DNA of 59,870 nucleotides from Prevotella sp. (GTDB taxonomy: Bacteria > Bacteroidota > Bacteroidia > Bacteroidales > Bacteroidaceae). A program made the position numbers and the translations under genes. The stretch covers positions 1 through 59,870 of the forward strand of contig JAFVHN010000049.1 in NCBI GenBank assembly GCA_017474515.1, given 5' to 3'. Positions 42,364 through 51,450 of the stretch are shown piece after piece; the first letter of the stretch is position 1; each line of letters begins with the position of its first letter. A model generated the notes under the pieces. The model was not told the DNA's origin. It ran no database searches and saw nothing but the letters and a program-made list of their open reading frames with translations.

Positions 42364-42566
42364 AATTTTAACCTATGTTGCTATCCACCCCAAAGAGCAA
42401 TGAAAATAAAGGCAAATGTAGTTATCCAACCAGGCGGCAACGGTTTTTTCACTTTTCACCTTAACCTTTTCACTTTACACAATACTTTTTGGCAGTAAAA
42501 CGGGCAAAAATGTTGACAAAATGCACATTTTTCAACATTTTTGCTTGCACATTAACAAGAAATGTG

Positions 42567-42574
42567 TAACTTTG
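42567..42574 (+). promoter_or_regulatory. Promoter -7 element for asnA
   Basis: TAACTTTG with TTG at 42545-42547 (19-bp spacer), about 40 bp upstream of the start. Confidence 0.75.
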
Positions 42575-42614
42575 CACGCAATTTTGTAAAAAGGTAAAAA
42601 GAAAAGAAGGAAAC

Positions 42615-43652
42615 ATGAGTAAAATCATCCCACCAATAAACTACCACAACGCGCTCGACATGCGCCAGACCGAACAAGGCATCAAACTCATCAAGGAGTT
42701 TTTCCAGCAGAACCTAAGCACCGAGCTACGGCTCAGAAGGGTCACCGCACCGTTGTTTGTGCTGAAGGGCCTGGGCATCAACGACGACCTGAACGGCGTG
42801 GAGCGCCCTGTCACCTTCCCCATCAAGGACCTCGACGAGGCAAAGGCCGAGGTGGTTCACTCGCTGGCAAAATGGAAGCGCCTCACCCTGGCGGAATACG
42901 ACGTGGAGCCCGGCTACGGCATCTACACCGACATGAATGCCATCCGCGCCGACGAGGAACTCGACAACCTCCACTCGCTCTACGTGGACCAATGGGACTG
43001 GGAAGCCGTCATCACGCCCGAGCAACGCAACATCGCCTTCCTGAAAGACGTGGTAAAGCGCATCTATGCCGCCATATTGCGCACGGAATTTCTGGTCTGC
43101 GAGCGCTATCGCGAACTGAAGCCATTCCTGCCGCCGGCCATTCATTTCATTCATAGTGAGGAACTTCTGCAGATGTATCCCGACAAGTCGGTGAAGGAAC
43201 GCGAGGACCTCATCGCACAGAAATACGGCGCCGTGTTCATCATCGGCATCGGCGGGAAGCTCTCCAACGGCGAACCGCACGACGGGCGGGCTCCCGACTA
43301 CGACGACTGGACCACGCCCGGCGAAAACGGCCTGGAGGGGCTCAATGGCGACATCCTCATCTGGTATCCGGTGCTCGGCCGCTCAGTGGAATTGTCGTCA
43401 ATGGGCATACGCGTGAACCAGGAAAGTCTGCTCAAACAGCTGAAAATCACGGGGAAGGAAGACCGCCTGCAACTCTATTTCCACAAAAAAATGATGGCCG
43501 GCGAGCTGCCACTGAGCGTGGGCGGCGGCATCGGGCAAAGCCGACTCTGCATGGTGCTCCTGCAAAAAGGGCACCTCGGCGAGATACAATCGAGCATCTG
43601 GCCCGACGCCATGCGGCGCCAATGCCGCGAAATGGGCATGCCCCTCATCTGA
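42615..43652 (+). CDS. asnA: Aspartate--ammonia ligase (asparagine synthetase A)
   Basis: 345 residues, slightly longer than the E. coli enzyme (330). It makes asparagine from aspartate, ammonia and ATP; the fold is that of class II aminoacyl-tRNA synthetases. Recognisable family segments are LRRVTAPLFV near residue 40, RPVTFPIKD, EVVHSLAKWKRLTL, GYGIYTDMNAIRADE, VDQWDWEAVI, DDWTTPGENGLEGLNGDILI and GGGIGQSRLCMVLLQKGHLG near the C-terminus. It is monocistronic with its own promoter; CTAAGGAG-type hairpins follow. Confidence 0.97.
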   Translation: MSKIIPPINYHNALDMRQTEQGIKLIKEFFQQNLSTELRLRRVTAPLFVLKGLGINDDLNGVERPVTFPIKDLDEAKAEVVHSLAKWKRLTLAEYDVEPGYGIYTDMNAIRADEELDNLHSLYVDQWDWEAVITPEQRNIAFLKDVVKRIYAAILRTEFLVCERYRELKPFLPPAIHFIHSEELLQMYPDKSVKEREDLIAQKYGAVFIIGIGGKLSNGEPHDGRAPDYDDWTTPGENGLEGLNGDILIWYPVLGRSVELSSMGIRVNQESLLKQLKITGKEDRLQLYFHKKMMAGELPLSVGGGIGQSRLCMVLLQKGHLGEIQSSIWPDAMRRQCREMGMPLI

Positions 43653-43684
43653 GTTTTTCCTGGGAGCTCTTTTTATATTCTATT

Positions 43685-43909
43685 CTAAGGAGAGAGAAGT
43701 TTTTATGTTCTAAGGAGAGAAGGAGTAAAGGAGCATTTCTCCATGGCTCCTTCTCTCCTTAGATTTTATCTGCGCCTTTTACATTCTGACTTTTTATAAT
43801 CTAAGGAGAGCAGGACCCAAGGAGATTTTTCTCCTTTACTCCTGCTCTCCTTAGACTTATTTTACCCCCTTAGAAAAAAAAACTCCTTGGCTCCCAAACT
43901 CCTTAGAAA
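43685..43909. repeat. CTAAGGAG hairpin cluster between asnA and dnaX
   Basis: Two strong hairpins: TCTAAGGAGAGAAGGAG (43709-43725) with CTCCTTCTCTCCTTAGA (43747-43763), and CTAAGGAGAGCAGGA (43801-43815) with TCCTGCTCTCCTTAG (43840-43854). More CTCCTTAG words extend to the dnaX stop. Located between convergent genes, they could act as terminators. Confidence 0.75.
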
Positions 43910-45667
43910 TCAAGCGAGTTCGAGGTCGAGGGCCTGGCAGAGGCGGTCGAGGGCAGCGTTTTTCTTCCGCATCTCGTCGAAGAGTTCGCGCCGAGTGAGG
44001 GCGCGGGCCATCTCCTCAGTACGGGCAAGGCGCAGCTCAAGCGTTATTGACGAGTTGTGCAGATCCCTGACGAGCGTGTTGCGCACCTTGTTCTTAATGC
44101 TTTTCATCTGGTCCAGCAGCAACTGGTTGTCCACCGCCACGACGACGTTGGGGAACTGTTCGATGTGCGGAGTCATGTTTTTCATCCTTGCAGCAAGGCC
44201 GGCCATCTGTTGCGGCATGCGGTTGCACATGCTCATCCATTGAAGCAATAGCTGGTCGTCGTCGAAAGGCTGCTGCTCGCCGGTTTCGCGCGGCTCTTCC
44301 TCCTTGACATACTGCGTTTTCTCGGGCGTTTTCCTCATGTTGGCGAAGGTGGACCCGATGTTCGAGAGCTTCAGCGCAGGCCGTGCCGAGGGAGCCTTGG
44401 CGGCTGGTGGAGTGGCCACGGGCTGGGCATCCTGATGCTGAGAAGCGGGGCGCACGGGGGGCTGGGGGCGTTCGGCGGCACCCTGAGAAGCCGCTTTTTG
44501 CTGAACGCCCATCATCTTATGAAACAGGGATTTTAATCGCTTAGGGCTGCGCCCCGCCGCGGGCGTGTCTTCCTCCTGGGTGAGCTGGGCAATCTGAATG
44601 AGCGTCAGCTCCACAAGCAGCCGTTTGTTGGAACTCTGGCGATAGTTGATGTCGCACTGGTTGCACAACTTGAGGGCCTCATACACGAAGGGCGCCTTGC
44701 ATCGCTTGGCCTGCTCGCGGTATTTCTCGCGTTGCCGCTCGCTGACCTCCAGCAGGGGCAGCGTCATTTCGTCGCGCGCCATGAGCACGTTGCGCAAGTG
44801 GGCGGCCAGCCCTCCTATGAGGTGCCCGCCGTCGAAGCCGTTGTTGATGACGGTGTTCAGCAGCACCATGATTTCGGCCACCTGGTTCTTCAACGACAGG
44901 TCCACAATGCGGAAATAGTTCTCTGAGTCGAGCACGTTGAGGTCCTCAATAACCTTTTCGTAGGTGATGTTTCCCTGACAGAAGGAAACGGCCTGGTCGA
45001 AGATGCTCAGTGCGTCGCGCATGCCGCCGTCGGCTTTCTCGGCAATCACGGCCAGCGCCTCGTCGTCGTAGGTGATGCCCTCTTTTCCGGCCACCATCTT
45101 CAAGTGGTCCACGATGTTGCGCACCGTCATTCGTTCGAAGTCATAGATTTGGCACCGGCTGATGATGGTGGGCAGGATTTTGTGTTTCTCGGTGGTGGCC
45201 AGGATGAAGATGACGTGTGCGGGCGGCTCTTCCAGCGTCTTGAGGAAGGCATTGAAGGCAGCCGTTGAGAGCATGTGCACCTCGTCGATGATGAACACCT
45301 TGTATTTTCCTACCTGGGGCGGAATGCGCGTCTGCTCCATCAGCGTCTTGATGTTCTCCACCGAGTTGTTCGACGCGGCGTCGAGCTCAAAGATGTTAAA
45401 CGACCGCTGCTCGTTGAAGGCCTGGCAGCTTTCACACTCGTTGCACGCCTCGCCCTCCTGGGTGGGCGACAGGCAGTTGATGGCCTTGGCAAAGATGCGG
45501 GCGCAGGTGGTCTTGCCCACGCCGCGCGGACCGCAGAACAGGTAGGCATGGGCCAGCTTGCCGCTCACCACGGCGTTTTTCAGGGTGGTGGTGAGCGCCG
45601 TCTGCCCCACCACGCTGTCGAAGGTCATGGGGCGGTACTTTCGTGCCGAAACAATATATTCTTTCAT
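43910..45667 (-). CDS. dnaX: DNA polymerase III subunit gamma/tau
   Basis: 585 residues. It is the clamp-loader ATPase. The N-terminal AAA+ domain is intact: RPMTFDSVVGQTALTTTLKN, Walker A FCGPRGVGKTTCARIFAKA (about 41-59), a zinc-binding cluster with Cys in NCLSPTQEGEACNECESCQA (about 64-83), Walker B VFIIDEVHMLS and the sensor ILATTEKHKI. A linker (about 385-460) is rich in Ala, Pro and Gln, and a helical C-terminal domain follows (about 470-585) of the tau-like kind. No internal frameshift signal was noticed. It has a promoter 20 bp upstream of the start. Confidence 0.97.
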   Translation of the reverse strand: MKEYIVSARKYRPMTFDSVVGQTALTTTLKNAVVSGKLAHAYLFCGPRGVGKTTCARIFAKAINCLSPTQEGEACNECESCQAFNEQRSFNIFELDAASNNSVENIKTLMEQTRIPPQVGKYKVFIIDEVHMLSTAAFNAFLKTLEEPPAHVIFILATTEKHKILPTIISRCQIYDFERMTVRNIVDHLKMVAGKEGITYDDEALAVIAEKADGGMRDALSIFDQAVSFCQGNITYEKVIEDLNVLDSENYFRIVDLSLKNQVAEIMVLLNTVINNGFDGGHLIGGLAAHLRNVLMARDEMTLPLLEVSERQREKYREQAKRCKAPFVYEALKLCNQCDINYRQSSNKRLLVELTLIQIAQLTQEEDTPAAGRSPKRLKSLFHKMMGVQQKAASQGAAERPQPPVRPASQHQDAQPVATPPAAKAPSARPALKLSNIGSTFANMRKTPEKTQYVKEEEPRETGEQQPFDDDQLLLQWMSMCNRMPQQMAGLAARMKNMTPHIEQFPNVVVAVDNQLLLDQMKSIKNKVRNTLVRDLHNSSITLELRLARTEEMARALTRRELFDEMRKKNAALDRLCQALDLELA

Positions 45668-45686
45668 GTTTTTTCAAATTACCGCA

Positions 45687-45694
45687 CAAAGATA
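45687..45694 (-). promoter_or_regulatory. Promoter -7 element for dnaX
   Basis: Minus-strand TATCTTTG, about 20 bp upstream of the dnaX start at 45667. Confidence 0.7.
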
Positions 45695-45816
45695 CGGAGA
45701 AATACGTGAAAAGAGGAAAGTGAAAAGTGAAAAATTGTTTTTCTTTGCATAATTGTCGTTTTGTGAAGGCGCCGGGGCGTGGCCGCAATGGTTCCCCATC
45801 TTGCATTATTTTGTAG

Positions 45817-45864
45817 AAAAAAGGCAGGGCCTCATGGTTTCTGCCGTCGCCATGAAGCCCTGCC
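45817..45864 (-). terminator. Intrinsic terminator of the triple-repeat gene
   Basis: On the minus strand GGCAGGGCTTCATGG (45864-45850) pairs with CCATGAGGCCCTGCC (45837-45823), followed by six T residues. Confidence 0.88.
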
Positions 45865-45889
45865 GAGAGTGGTTGGGGTGAAGCGTGGA

Positions 45890-47632
45890 TTATTTCACCA
45901 CCTTCTTTCCGTCTTGGATGTAGATGCCGTGGCGCGGAGCGGTCACTCGAACACCCTGCAGGTTGTAAACAGCTGAGCTGGAGGCCTTTGCGCTTTCCAC
46001 TTCCTCAATGGCCGTGGGCGTTGTAATCGGCGTGGGAATAATCTGCACGCTGGCCTCGTCGATGATGAGGTGTCCGCCTTCCACGGTGAGGAACGAGCGC
46101 ACGACCTGTGTGCCGTCGCCCACCTCGGGAATGGTCAGCGTTTCGTTGTAGGAAGCTCCATCCACGGTGGTGATGTCGGCAGAGATGACCACCTGCTTGC
46201 CGCTTCGTGCCACGCTGAGGTCAACATTTGCGCCGTCCATGTACTGCTTGAAGGCTTCCCAGTCGATGCCTTCCTCGTTGGTCAGGTAGTTCTGCGTTAT
46301 CGTGGCCGTGGAGTAGAGGTCGCCCCAGCCGTAGTTGTCGGCCCTGAGCACTGCATATTCGGCATAGCCGTCGGCCTGGCGGTCGGCATCGGTGGTAAGC
46401 ACGGCAATCCAGTTGTTGAAGTTGGCGGCCCTGTTGGTGTAGTTCTTGAAGCTGAGCTTGAGGGTGTGGTCAGGCTCAATGGTGTAATAGGGCGAGAACT
46501 CGCTGAAGAACGGCGTGGTGTTGTCCATCAGGCCCACGAGTCCGGGAACTTCAATCTCCTGGTATTCCACGTTGTAGATGACGAGCTGCGCTTTCTCGGC
46601 GGTGAGGAATGCGCGGATGGTCTGTTCGCCGTCGCCGCAATCGCAGAAATAATCTTCGGTGTAGGTGTCGCCGGCAACGGTTTCAATATTAGCCGTCACA
46701 TAGACCGTGGCACCGTCGCGGCTGATGGTGAGTTCCACCAGTGCGCCGTCCATGTCGTCCTGGAAGGTGTCCCAGTTGTAGTCGTTGCTCAGGTTGGCGG
46801 CATTCCAGTTGTCGCCCCATCCATAAGCGTCGGCCCTGAGAATGAAATACTCGCTATAGGCCGTTTCGCCGCGGTTGGCGTTGTTGCACAGGCCGAGCAC
46901 CCAGTTGGTGTAGTTGCCGCCCTTGCTGGAGTCGTTGCGGAAGGTGATGGTGACCGACTGGTCCGGAGCCAGGGTGAAATAGTCGGAAAAGTCGCTCCAC
47001 CAAGGCAATGAGAGGTCGGGAGTGCCCACCACGGGACCGTTTTCATCCGGCACCTGCGTGGTGGTGGTCTGGTCGTTGTCGATGACCAGGTGGCCGTTTT
47101 GCGTGGACAGGAACAGGCCCATGTCCTGTGTGCCGTCGTCGCAATTCAGGGTGAAATGCTCAAAATAAGTGGTATTGGCCGTGGTGGTGACGTCGGCATG
47201 CACCGTCACGTGGGCACCCTGGCGCGTAATGCTGAGGTCCACGTGGGCACCGTTCATGTCGGCGGCAAAGGTTCCCCAGTTGTAGTTATTGCTCAAAGCC
47301 ACGAACCACGACTTGTCGTCGTTGGTGTTTCCCTTCGGTCCCCAGCCGTAGGAGTCGGCCCTAAGCACGGCATATTCGGCGTAGCCATCGGCCCCGCGCT
47401 CCTTTCCGTTGGTGAGCACGGCGAGGAAGTTGTCCCAGTTGTTCACACAGTCGGTGTAGTTGGTGAACGAGAGTTTCAAGGTTTGGTTGGGCTCCAGCGT
47501 GTAGTAGTCGGAGAAGGCCGACCACCAGGGCGTGGTGTTGTCCGGGCTGCCCACCACAGAGGTGTCGGCAACGGCATTGGCACTGCCCAGAATCAGCAGG
47601 CATGCCACCATGAAAGAATAGATTTTCTTCAT
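45890..47632 (-). CDS. Secreted protein with three tandem repeat domains and Prevotella-type tail
   Basis: 580 residues with a signal peptide (MKKIYSFMVACLLILGSANA). I do not recognise a named family. The mature part is three domains of about 165-180 residues (about 25-190, 205-370, 375-540). Each contains T-P-W/F-W/F-S-x-F-S-x-Y-Y/F-T-L/I-x-P, then L-K-L-S-F-x-N-Y-T, then Y-A/S-E-Y-A/F-V/I-L-R-A-D-x-Y-G-W-G, then a strand of L-S-x-x-R-x-G-x-x-V, and ends with Q-x-x-x-x-F-L-T-x-x-x-x-x-L-V-I. This reads as a beta-sandwich such as a carbohydrate-binding module. The tail YNLQGVRVTAPRHGIYIQDG ... VVK matches other secreted proteins here. It lies next to a GH43 enzyme, so a polysaccharide-binding role is plausible. 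Confidence 0.88.
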   Translation of the reverse strand: MKKIYSFMVACLLILGSANAVADTSVVGSPDNTTPWWSAFSDYYTLEPNQTLKLSFTNYTDCVNNWDNFLAVLTNGKERGADGYAEYAVLRADSYGWGPKGNTNDDKSWFVALSNNYNWGTFAADMNGAHVDLSITRQGAHVTVHADVTTTANTTYFEHFTLNCDDGTQDMGLFLSTQNGHLVIDNDQTTTTQVPDENGPVVGTPDLSLPWWSDFSDYFTLAPDQSVTITFRNDSSKGGNYTNWVLGLCNNANRGETAYSEYFILRADAYGWGDNWNAANLSNDYNWDTFQDDMDGALVELTISRDGATVYVTANIETVAGDTYTEDYFCDCGDGEQTIRAFLTAEKAQLVIYNVEYQEIEVPGLVGLMDNTTPFFSEFSPYYTIEPDHTLKLSFKNYTNRAANFNNWIAVLTTDADRQADGYAEYAVLRADNYGWGDLYSTATITQNYLTNEEGIDWEAFKQYMDGANVDLSVARSGKQVVISADITTVDGASYNETLTIPEVGDGTQVVRSFLTVEGGHLIIDEASVQIIPTPITTPTAIEEVESAKASSSAVYNLQGVRVTAPRHGIYIQDGKKVVK

Positions 47633-47696
47633 AATTGTTGAATTTAAAAGTTAATGGATTTGATATTTTATTCAAGTTTCGTATTCGCTCAACTTC

Positions 47697-47830
47697 ATGG
47701 AGTTGCAGGAGTTCAGGAGTTACAGGAGTTCAGACAATAGTTCTGAAAGCTCCCCTTTCGTCAGTTTGCAGAGGTTGGAAGTGTTGTCTGAACTCCTGAA
47801 CTCCTGAACTCCTGTAACTCCTGAACTACA
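47697..47830. repeat. GTTCAGGAGTT inverted repeat
   Basis: Arms of AGGAGTTCAGGAGTTACAGG and onward (47708-47738) face the inverse (starting TTGTCTGAACTCCTGAACTC, 47784-47827). A shorter relative lies at 57349-57401, and related ACTATCGTCTAAACTCC words lie near 24965, 25042 and 28512. Confidence 0.75.
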
Positions 47831-47849
47831 TCAACTTGCAAAAGTCGAG

Positions 47850-50711
47850 TTATTTTACAATTATTTTCTTTCCGTTATGAATATAGATGGCCGGCGGCAG
47901 GGCGGCACCGCTTTTCATGCGTCGTCCGCTGATAGTGTACCACGCGCCGTCGTCCCTGCGCCCTGTGCCAATGGTTTCCACCATGGTGGGTGCCGACTGA
48001 GGCCTGAAGTCATATACGCGGTTGGCCATGGTATAGAGGGCGGCGGCATCGGCGGCGGTCAGCGCGCGGTTGTGCACGAAGAGGTCGTCGAAGCACGCGT
48101 CGGCACTGCCCCAGAACGACCCTTTGCCCAGGCAGAACGTCGTGCAGCCGCACACCATCTGGGTGATGAGCGAGCAGTCGAAGGCCGAGGCCGAGGTCAC
48201 GTCGTTCCCGTTCAGGCTGCCATTGGCCTTCTGGAACGTTTTTGCCACGCCGTTCACATAGAGGGCCAGCCCGCTTTCGGCCGACACGGCAAGTGTTACG
48301 AAGTTCCACTGCCCCACGCCGATGACGTCGGTCACCACGTCGTTGGGATAATTGCAGTCAATCCAGTTGCCGTCCATGCCGTTGTAGCCCAGGTATGCGT
48401 TTCCCGTCAGGAAGAAGCGGGCATCGGTGGCGTCATGCTGGAAGCCGAAGAGCGCGTCCCAGGCGTTGTCGTCGCCGCGCTTGCACCAGAAGGAAATGGT
48501 GAACCCGTCGGTTGAGGCGCCGTAGAGGGGGTTGTCCACCTCGGTATAGCTGCTGTTGCCGTTCCATCCGAACCACTGGTGCACATAGCTTCCCAGCCGC
48601 TCGTGGTCGCTCTCCTGGGTGGGTGCCAGCGCCGAGCCTTCACTCCCGCAGGTGGCGCCCTCGGCATTGTTCAGCTGGTTGGTGTAGGGCAGTTGGTCGA
48701 AGTTGTACCACGCCGCCATGCCGCCCATGAAGTCGCCGGCGGGCATGGTCTCCTTGGCGGCCTTCACCGTGGTCGTCACCGTATAATAATAATGTAAGGT
48801 CTGAAGGCGAAGGGTCAGCTTCACGTCGGTGGCCTCCGTCAGCCCCGAGGGGTTGTAGTGGCCATCGGGCGAGATGATTTCGGGCTTGTCAGAGGTCCAT
48901 ATCGCCTCCACGTTGGGCAGCAGGTTGAGGTCATAGAGGTTGATGTTCTGGCTGATTACCTGGTTTTTCTTTATCGGCAACACCAGGTCGCGGATGGTGT
49001 AGGCCAGGTCGTAGCCGTCCTTGAGCTTATAACCCCACACGTTGGCACCGCCGGCGCCACAGGCGGTGAAACACAGGGCCTTTGCCGTGGTGGGGTCGGC
49101 CTGCTGCTCCACCACCACGCCCTTGTAGAGGGTGCCGCCCAGGGTGAGGTTGATATACGACGTTCCGGCCACCGTCTGCCATGTTCCCTGCTGGTCGCCG
49201 CTGATGGTGCCGTCGGTGCCGAGGACGATGGTCACCGGCTCCACCTGCTCCATGGCGGCATGGTCCATGCTGTATTTGTGGACCAGCAACTCGTATTGTC
49301 CGGCAATGTCGGCATCGGGGAAGGCGGCACTTGTAGAAAGGTCGGCGTCGGTGGCCTGCTCGCCGGTATATTCAAACGGCGCGGCCACCAGCCACCCGTC
49401 TTGGTTCTGAAAGAGCTGGTGTACACGCACTTCGTGACCCTCGCCACGGTTGTGGAAACGGGTGTGGTAAACCAGGAACACGCGGCCCTCGTCGTCGGTG
49501 ATGACGGAATTGTGGCCCTGGGCAGTTTCGCCAAAATCGCCCACGGCCGCGCCGCCCCATTCGCCGTAGGAGCCAAAGAGCTTCTCGCCGTGGTGGTCGT
49601 TGCCGGTGCCGAAGTTCAGCACATAGTTGTCGAAGGTGGCCTTCTGGCCCGACGGGTCGGTGTAGGGCCCGTCAACATTGGCCGAGCGGAACACGCGCAT
49701 CTGATAGCCGCCGTTGGCGTTCAGACCGCCGTAGGTAACGAACAGGTAGTACCAGTCGCCGATGTGCTCTATGTAGGAAGCCTCGCCCGACACATAGCAA
49801 CCGCCGGCGATGCGCTTGCCGAAATAGGCGTCGGTGGTCATGCGCTGCTTGCGGCTGTCGTAGTCGCTGCCATAGGAAACGTTGTAGTCACGAAGGCCGT
49901 CCTGCTCGTTCAGGCGAAGCATCCAGATGCCGCCCGACCACGAGCCGTAGGTCATCCACAGGAGCCCCTCCTCGTCGTAGAACACGCAGGGGTCGATGGC
50001 GTTGGGCCAGTAGCTGCCCCAGCTGTTGCCCTGGTTATAGCGGGCGGGGAGCGCCGACAGGTGGCCCATCACCAGCTGCATGTCGGTCTTGGTGTACGAC
50101 ACGCCGGCGTTGGTGGTGTTGCGGAAACCGGAAAACACCACGGGGCCCTGATAGGTGTAGGGGCCCTCAATGTTGTCGGAGGTGAGCAGAATGATGCTCG
50201 ACGCCCAATTGTCGCCGTTGACGCTCAAGTACATACACCATTTCTGCATGACTTTGTTCCAAATAACGTCGGGGGCCCACATGTTGCCGTCGATGCTGTA
50301 CGACGAAGGCTGGGCACTGCCGGCTGCCGCCCATGCCATGGCGTTGTAGTTGCCGAAGGCCACCGACTGGCCGCCAATGGTGACCGTCTGCGTCTGGTTG
50401 CTCACGAAGGCTTGGCTGTTGGCGGCATCGTCGCTGACACCGGGCACACGCCACGGGGCCGTGAACGGTGTCCACACGGCAAGGTCGCCAGTGCGCGCGG
50501 CGGCACGGTGGCTGCCGAACACATAGTATTTCTGGCTCTGGGGCTCCCACACCACGGAGGGGTCGTGAACCGACACGCGGCGCATCGTGGCATTGCCAAT
50601 CATCGACAGCGCCTTGGCACGCGTCATCTGCTGGCGGTCGTCGGCCAGGCTCCAGGGGGCCAACAGCAGCTGCACTAACAGCACAACAAATCCTACAAAA
50701 ATTCGTTTCAT
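47850..50711 (-). CDS. Family 43 glycoside hydrolase with LamG-like domain, secreted
   Basis: 953 residues from the ATG at 50711, giving a signal peptide (MKRIFVGFVVLLVQLLLAPW, cleavage near SLADD). The GH43 five-bladed propeller (about 35-440) starts at MRRVSVHDPSVVWEPQSQKY, whose Asp in HDPS is the expected catalytic base, and includes NMWAPDVIWNKVMQKWCMYL and AIDPCVFYDEEGLLWMTYGS. A beta-domain follows (about 455-580), then an atrophied Ig-like segment (ISQNINLYDLNLLPNVEAIW), a LamG/concanavalin-like jelly roll (about 690-880, NPLYGASTDGFTISFWCKRG) and the tail YTISGRRMKSG ... IHNGKKIIVK. Likely an arabinan- or arabinoxylan-degrading enzyme; the linkage is inferred from the family only. 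Confidence 0.94.
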   Translation of the reverse strand: MKRIFVGFVVLLVQLLLAPWSLADDRQQMTRAKALSMIGNATMRRVSVHDPSVVWEPQSQKYYVFGSHRAAARTGDLAVWTPFTAPWRVPGVSDDAANSQAFVSNQTQTVTIGGQSVAFGNYNAMAWAAAGSAQPSSYSIDGNMWAPDVIWNKVMQKWCMYLSVNGDNWASSIILLTSDNIEGPYTYQGPVVFSGFRNTTNAGVSYTKTDMQLVMGHLSALPARYNQGNSWGSYWPNAIDPCVFYDEEGLLWMTYGSWSGGIWMLRLNEQDGLRDYNVSYGSDYDSRKQRMTTDAYFGKRIAGGCYVSGEASYIEHIGDWYYLFVTYGGLNANGGYQMRVFRSANVDGPYTDPSGQKATFDNYVLNFGTGNDHHGEKLFGSYGEWGGAAVGDFGETAQGHNSVITDDEGRVFLVYHTRFHNRGEGHEVRVHQLFQNQDGWLVAAPFEYTGEQATDADLSTSAAFPDADIAGQYELLVHKYSMDHAAMEQVEPVTIVLGTDGTISGDQQGTWQTVAGTSYINLTLGGTLYKGVVVEQQADPTTAKALCFTACGAGGANVWGYKLKDGYDLAYTIRDLVLPIKKNQVISQNINLYDLNLLPNVEAIWTSDKPEIISPDGHYNPSGLTEATDVKLTLRLQTLHYYYTVTTTVKAAKETMPAGDFMGGMAAWYNFDQLPYTNQLNNAEGATCGSEGSALAPTQESDHERLGSYVHQWFGWNGNSSYTEVDNPLYGASTDGFTISFWCKRGDDNAWDALFGFQHDATDARFFLTGNAYLGYNGMDGNWIDCNYPNDVVTDVIGVGQWNFVTLAVSAESGLALYVNGVAKTFQKANGSLNGNDVTSASAFDCSLITQMVCGCTTFCLGKGSFWGSADACFDDLFVHNRALTAADAAALYTMANRVYDFRPQSAPTMVETIGTGRRDDGAWYTISGRRMKSGAALPPAIYIHNGKKIIVK

Positions 50712-50747
50712 GGGTCGTTTTCTGTAATAGTAAATTAGTTCCGGCTG

Positions 50748-50755
50748 CAAAATTA
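50748..50755 (-). promoter_or_regulatory. Promoter -7 element for the GH43 gene
   Basis: Minus-strand TAATTTTG, with TTTG 20 bp further upstream (50779-50776), about 37 bp before the start codon. Confidence 0.8.
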
Positions 50756-50892
50756 GAAAAAAAACTTCAAACGAACAAACTTTTAGTGTTATATTTACAC
50801 TCTCATCCCGTTTTTCTTTCCATCATAGCCATTCCCGGGGATAAAGAGCCATTGCTCACCACCTCATGGAAGCAGTCTTGTCGCACCCACAC

Positions 50893-51097
50893 TTTTGTCA
50901 AGATTTTTCATAACTTTTCCACCCCCACAAAGAGTTTGACCGCAAATTTCAAGTGGAAAACTTCAAGATTTCTCTCCTCAATCTTCAAGATCTCTCCCCG
51001 AAATTTGCGGTCAAACTCCAGCCAATTTTAAACCCATTGATTATCAACGCGTTACAAATCCACCAATTTTTCCGCAATTTTGTCAAATATTTTTACC
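50893..51097 (+). repeat. 205-bp intergenic hairpin element, copy E
   Basis: Begins TTTTGTCAAGATTTTTCA (50893) and ends TTTTGTCAAATATTTTTACC (51078-51097). The hairpin at 50935-51015 has arms TTTGACCGCAAATTT / AAATTTGCGGTCAAA and encloses two CTTCAAGAT...CTCTCC units. A CATTGATTATCAACGCGTTA segment follows. The rest of 50756-51360 shows no gene. Confidence 0.85.
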
Positions 51098-51360
51098 AAT
51101 TCTGACCTATCCCCCTACCCACCATATTACGACGAAAAACCATTTGCCTTTCATGACATGAAATAGAAAAAGATGGCAGAGTTGAAAAGAACAGCTCTCC
51201 TATTATTACAGAACTCTCATACAATTGTAACTGCATGATTATTATCGCCAGTTCACTCACAGGAACGTGTGCAAAGCATTATTTTGAAATTTAAGGCTAA
51301 ATACAAGAGTGAAGTGTTCCAGCATCAGCAGGACAATCAAAAGAAGGCAGAATCATCAAT

Positions 51361-51403
51361 CAAAAGAAGTGGGCAGTGTCGGATCTTAGGCCGAAGACTG
51401 CCC
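51361..51403 (-). terminator. Probable terminator of the sigma / receptor operon
   Basis: On the minus strand GGGCAGT (51403-51397) pairs with ACTGCCC (51377-51371), with an inner CGG/CCG pairing. The tail CTTCTTTTG is T-rich but interrupted. It lies 48 bp beyond the stop at 51451. Confidence 0.65.
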
Positions 51404-51450
51404 GCTATCAACAAGAGAGAGTTTATAATCTGTTCTTTTCATCATAACAT

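Noticed and set aside
48858-50678. Long plus-strand open frame (606 codons) opposite the GH43 gene
   Set aside because: Antisense shadow of a clear GH43-LamG enzyme, with no start context, signal or family motif.
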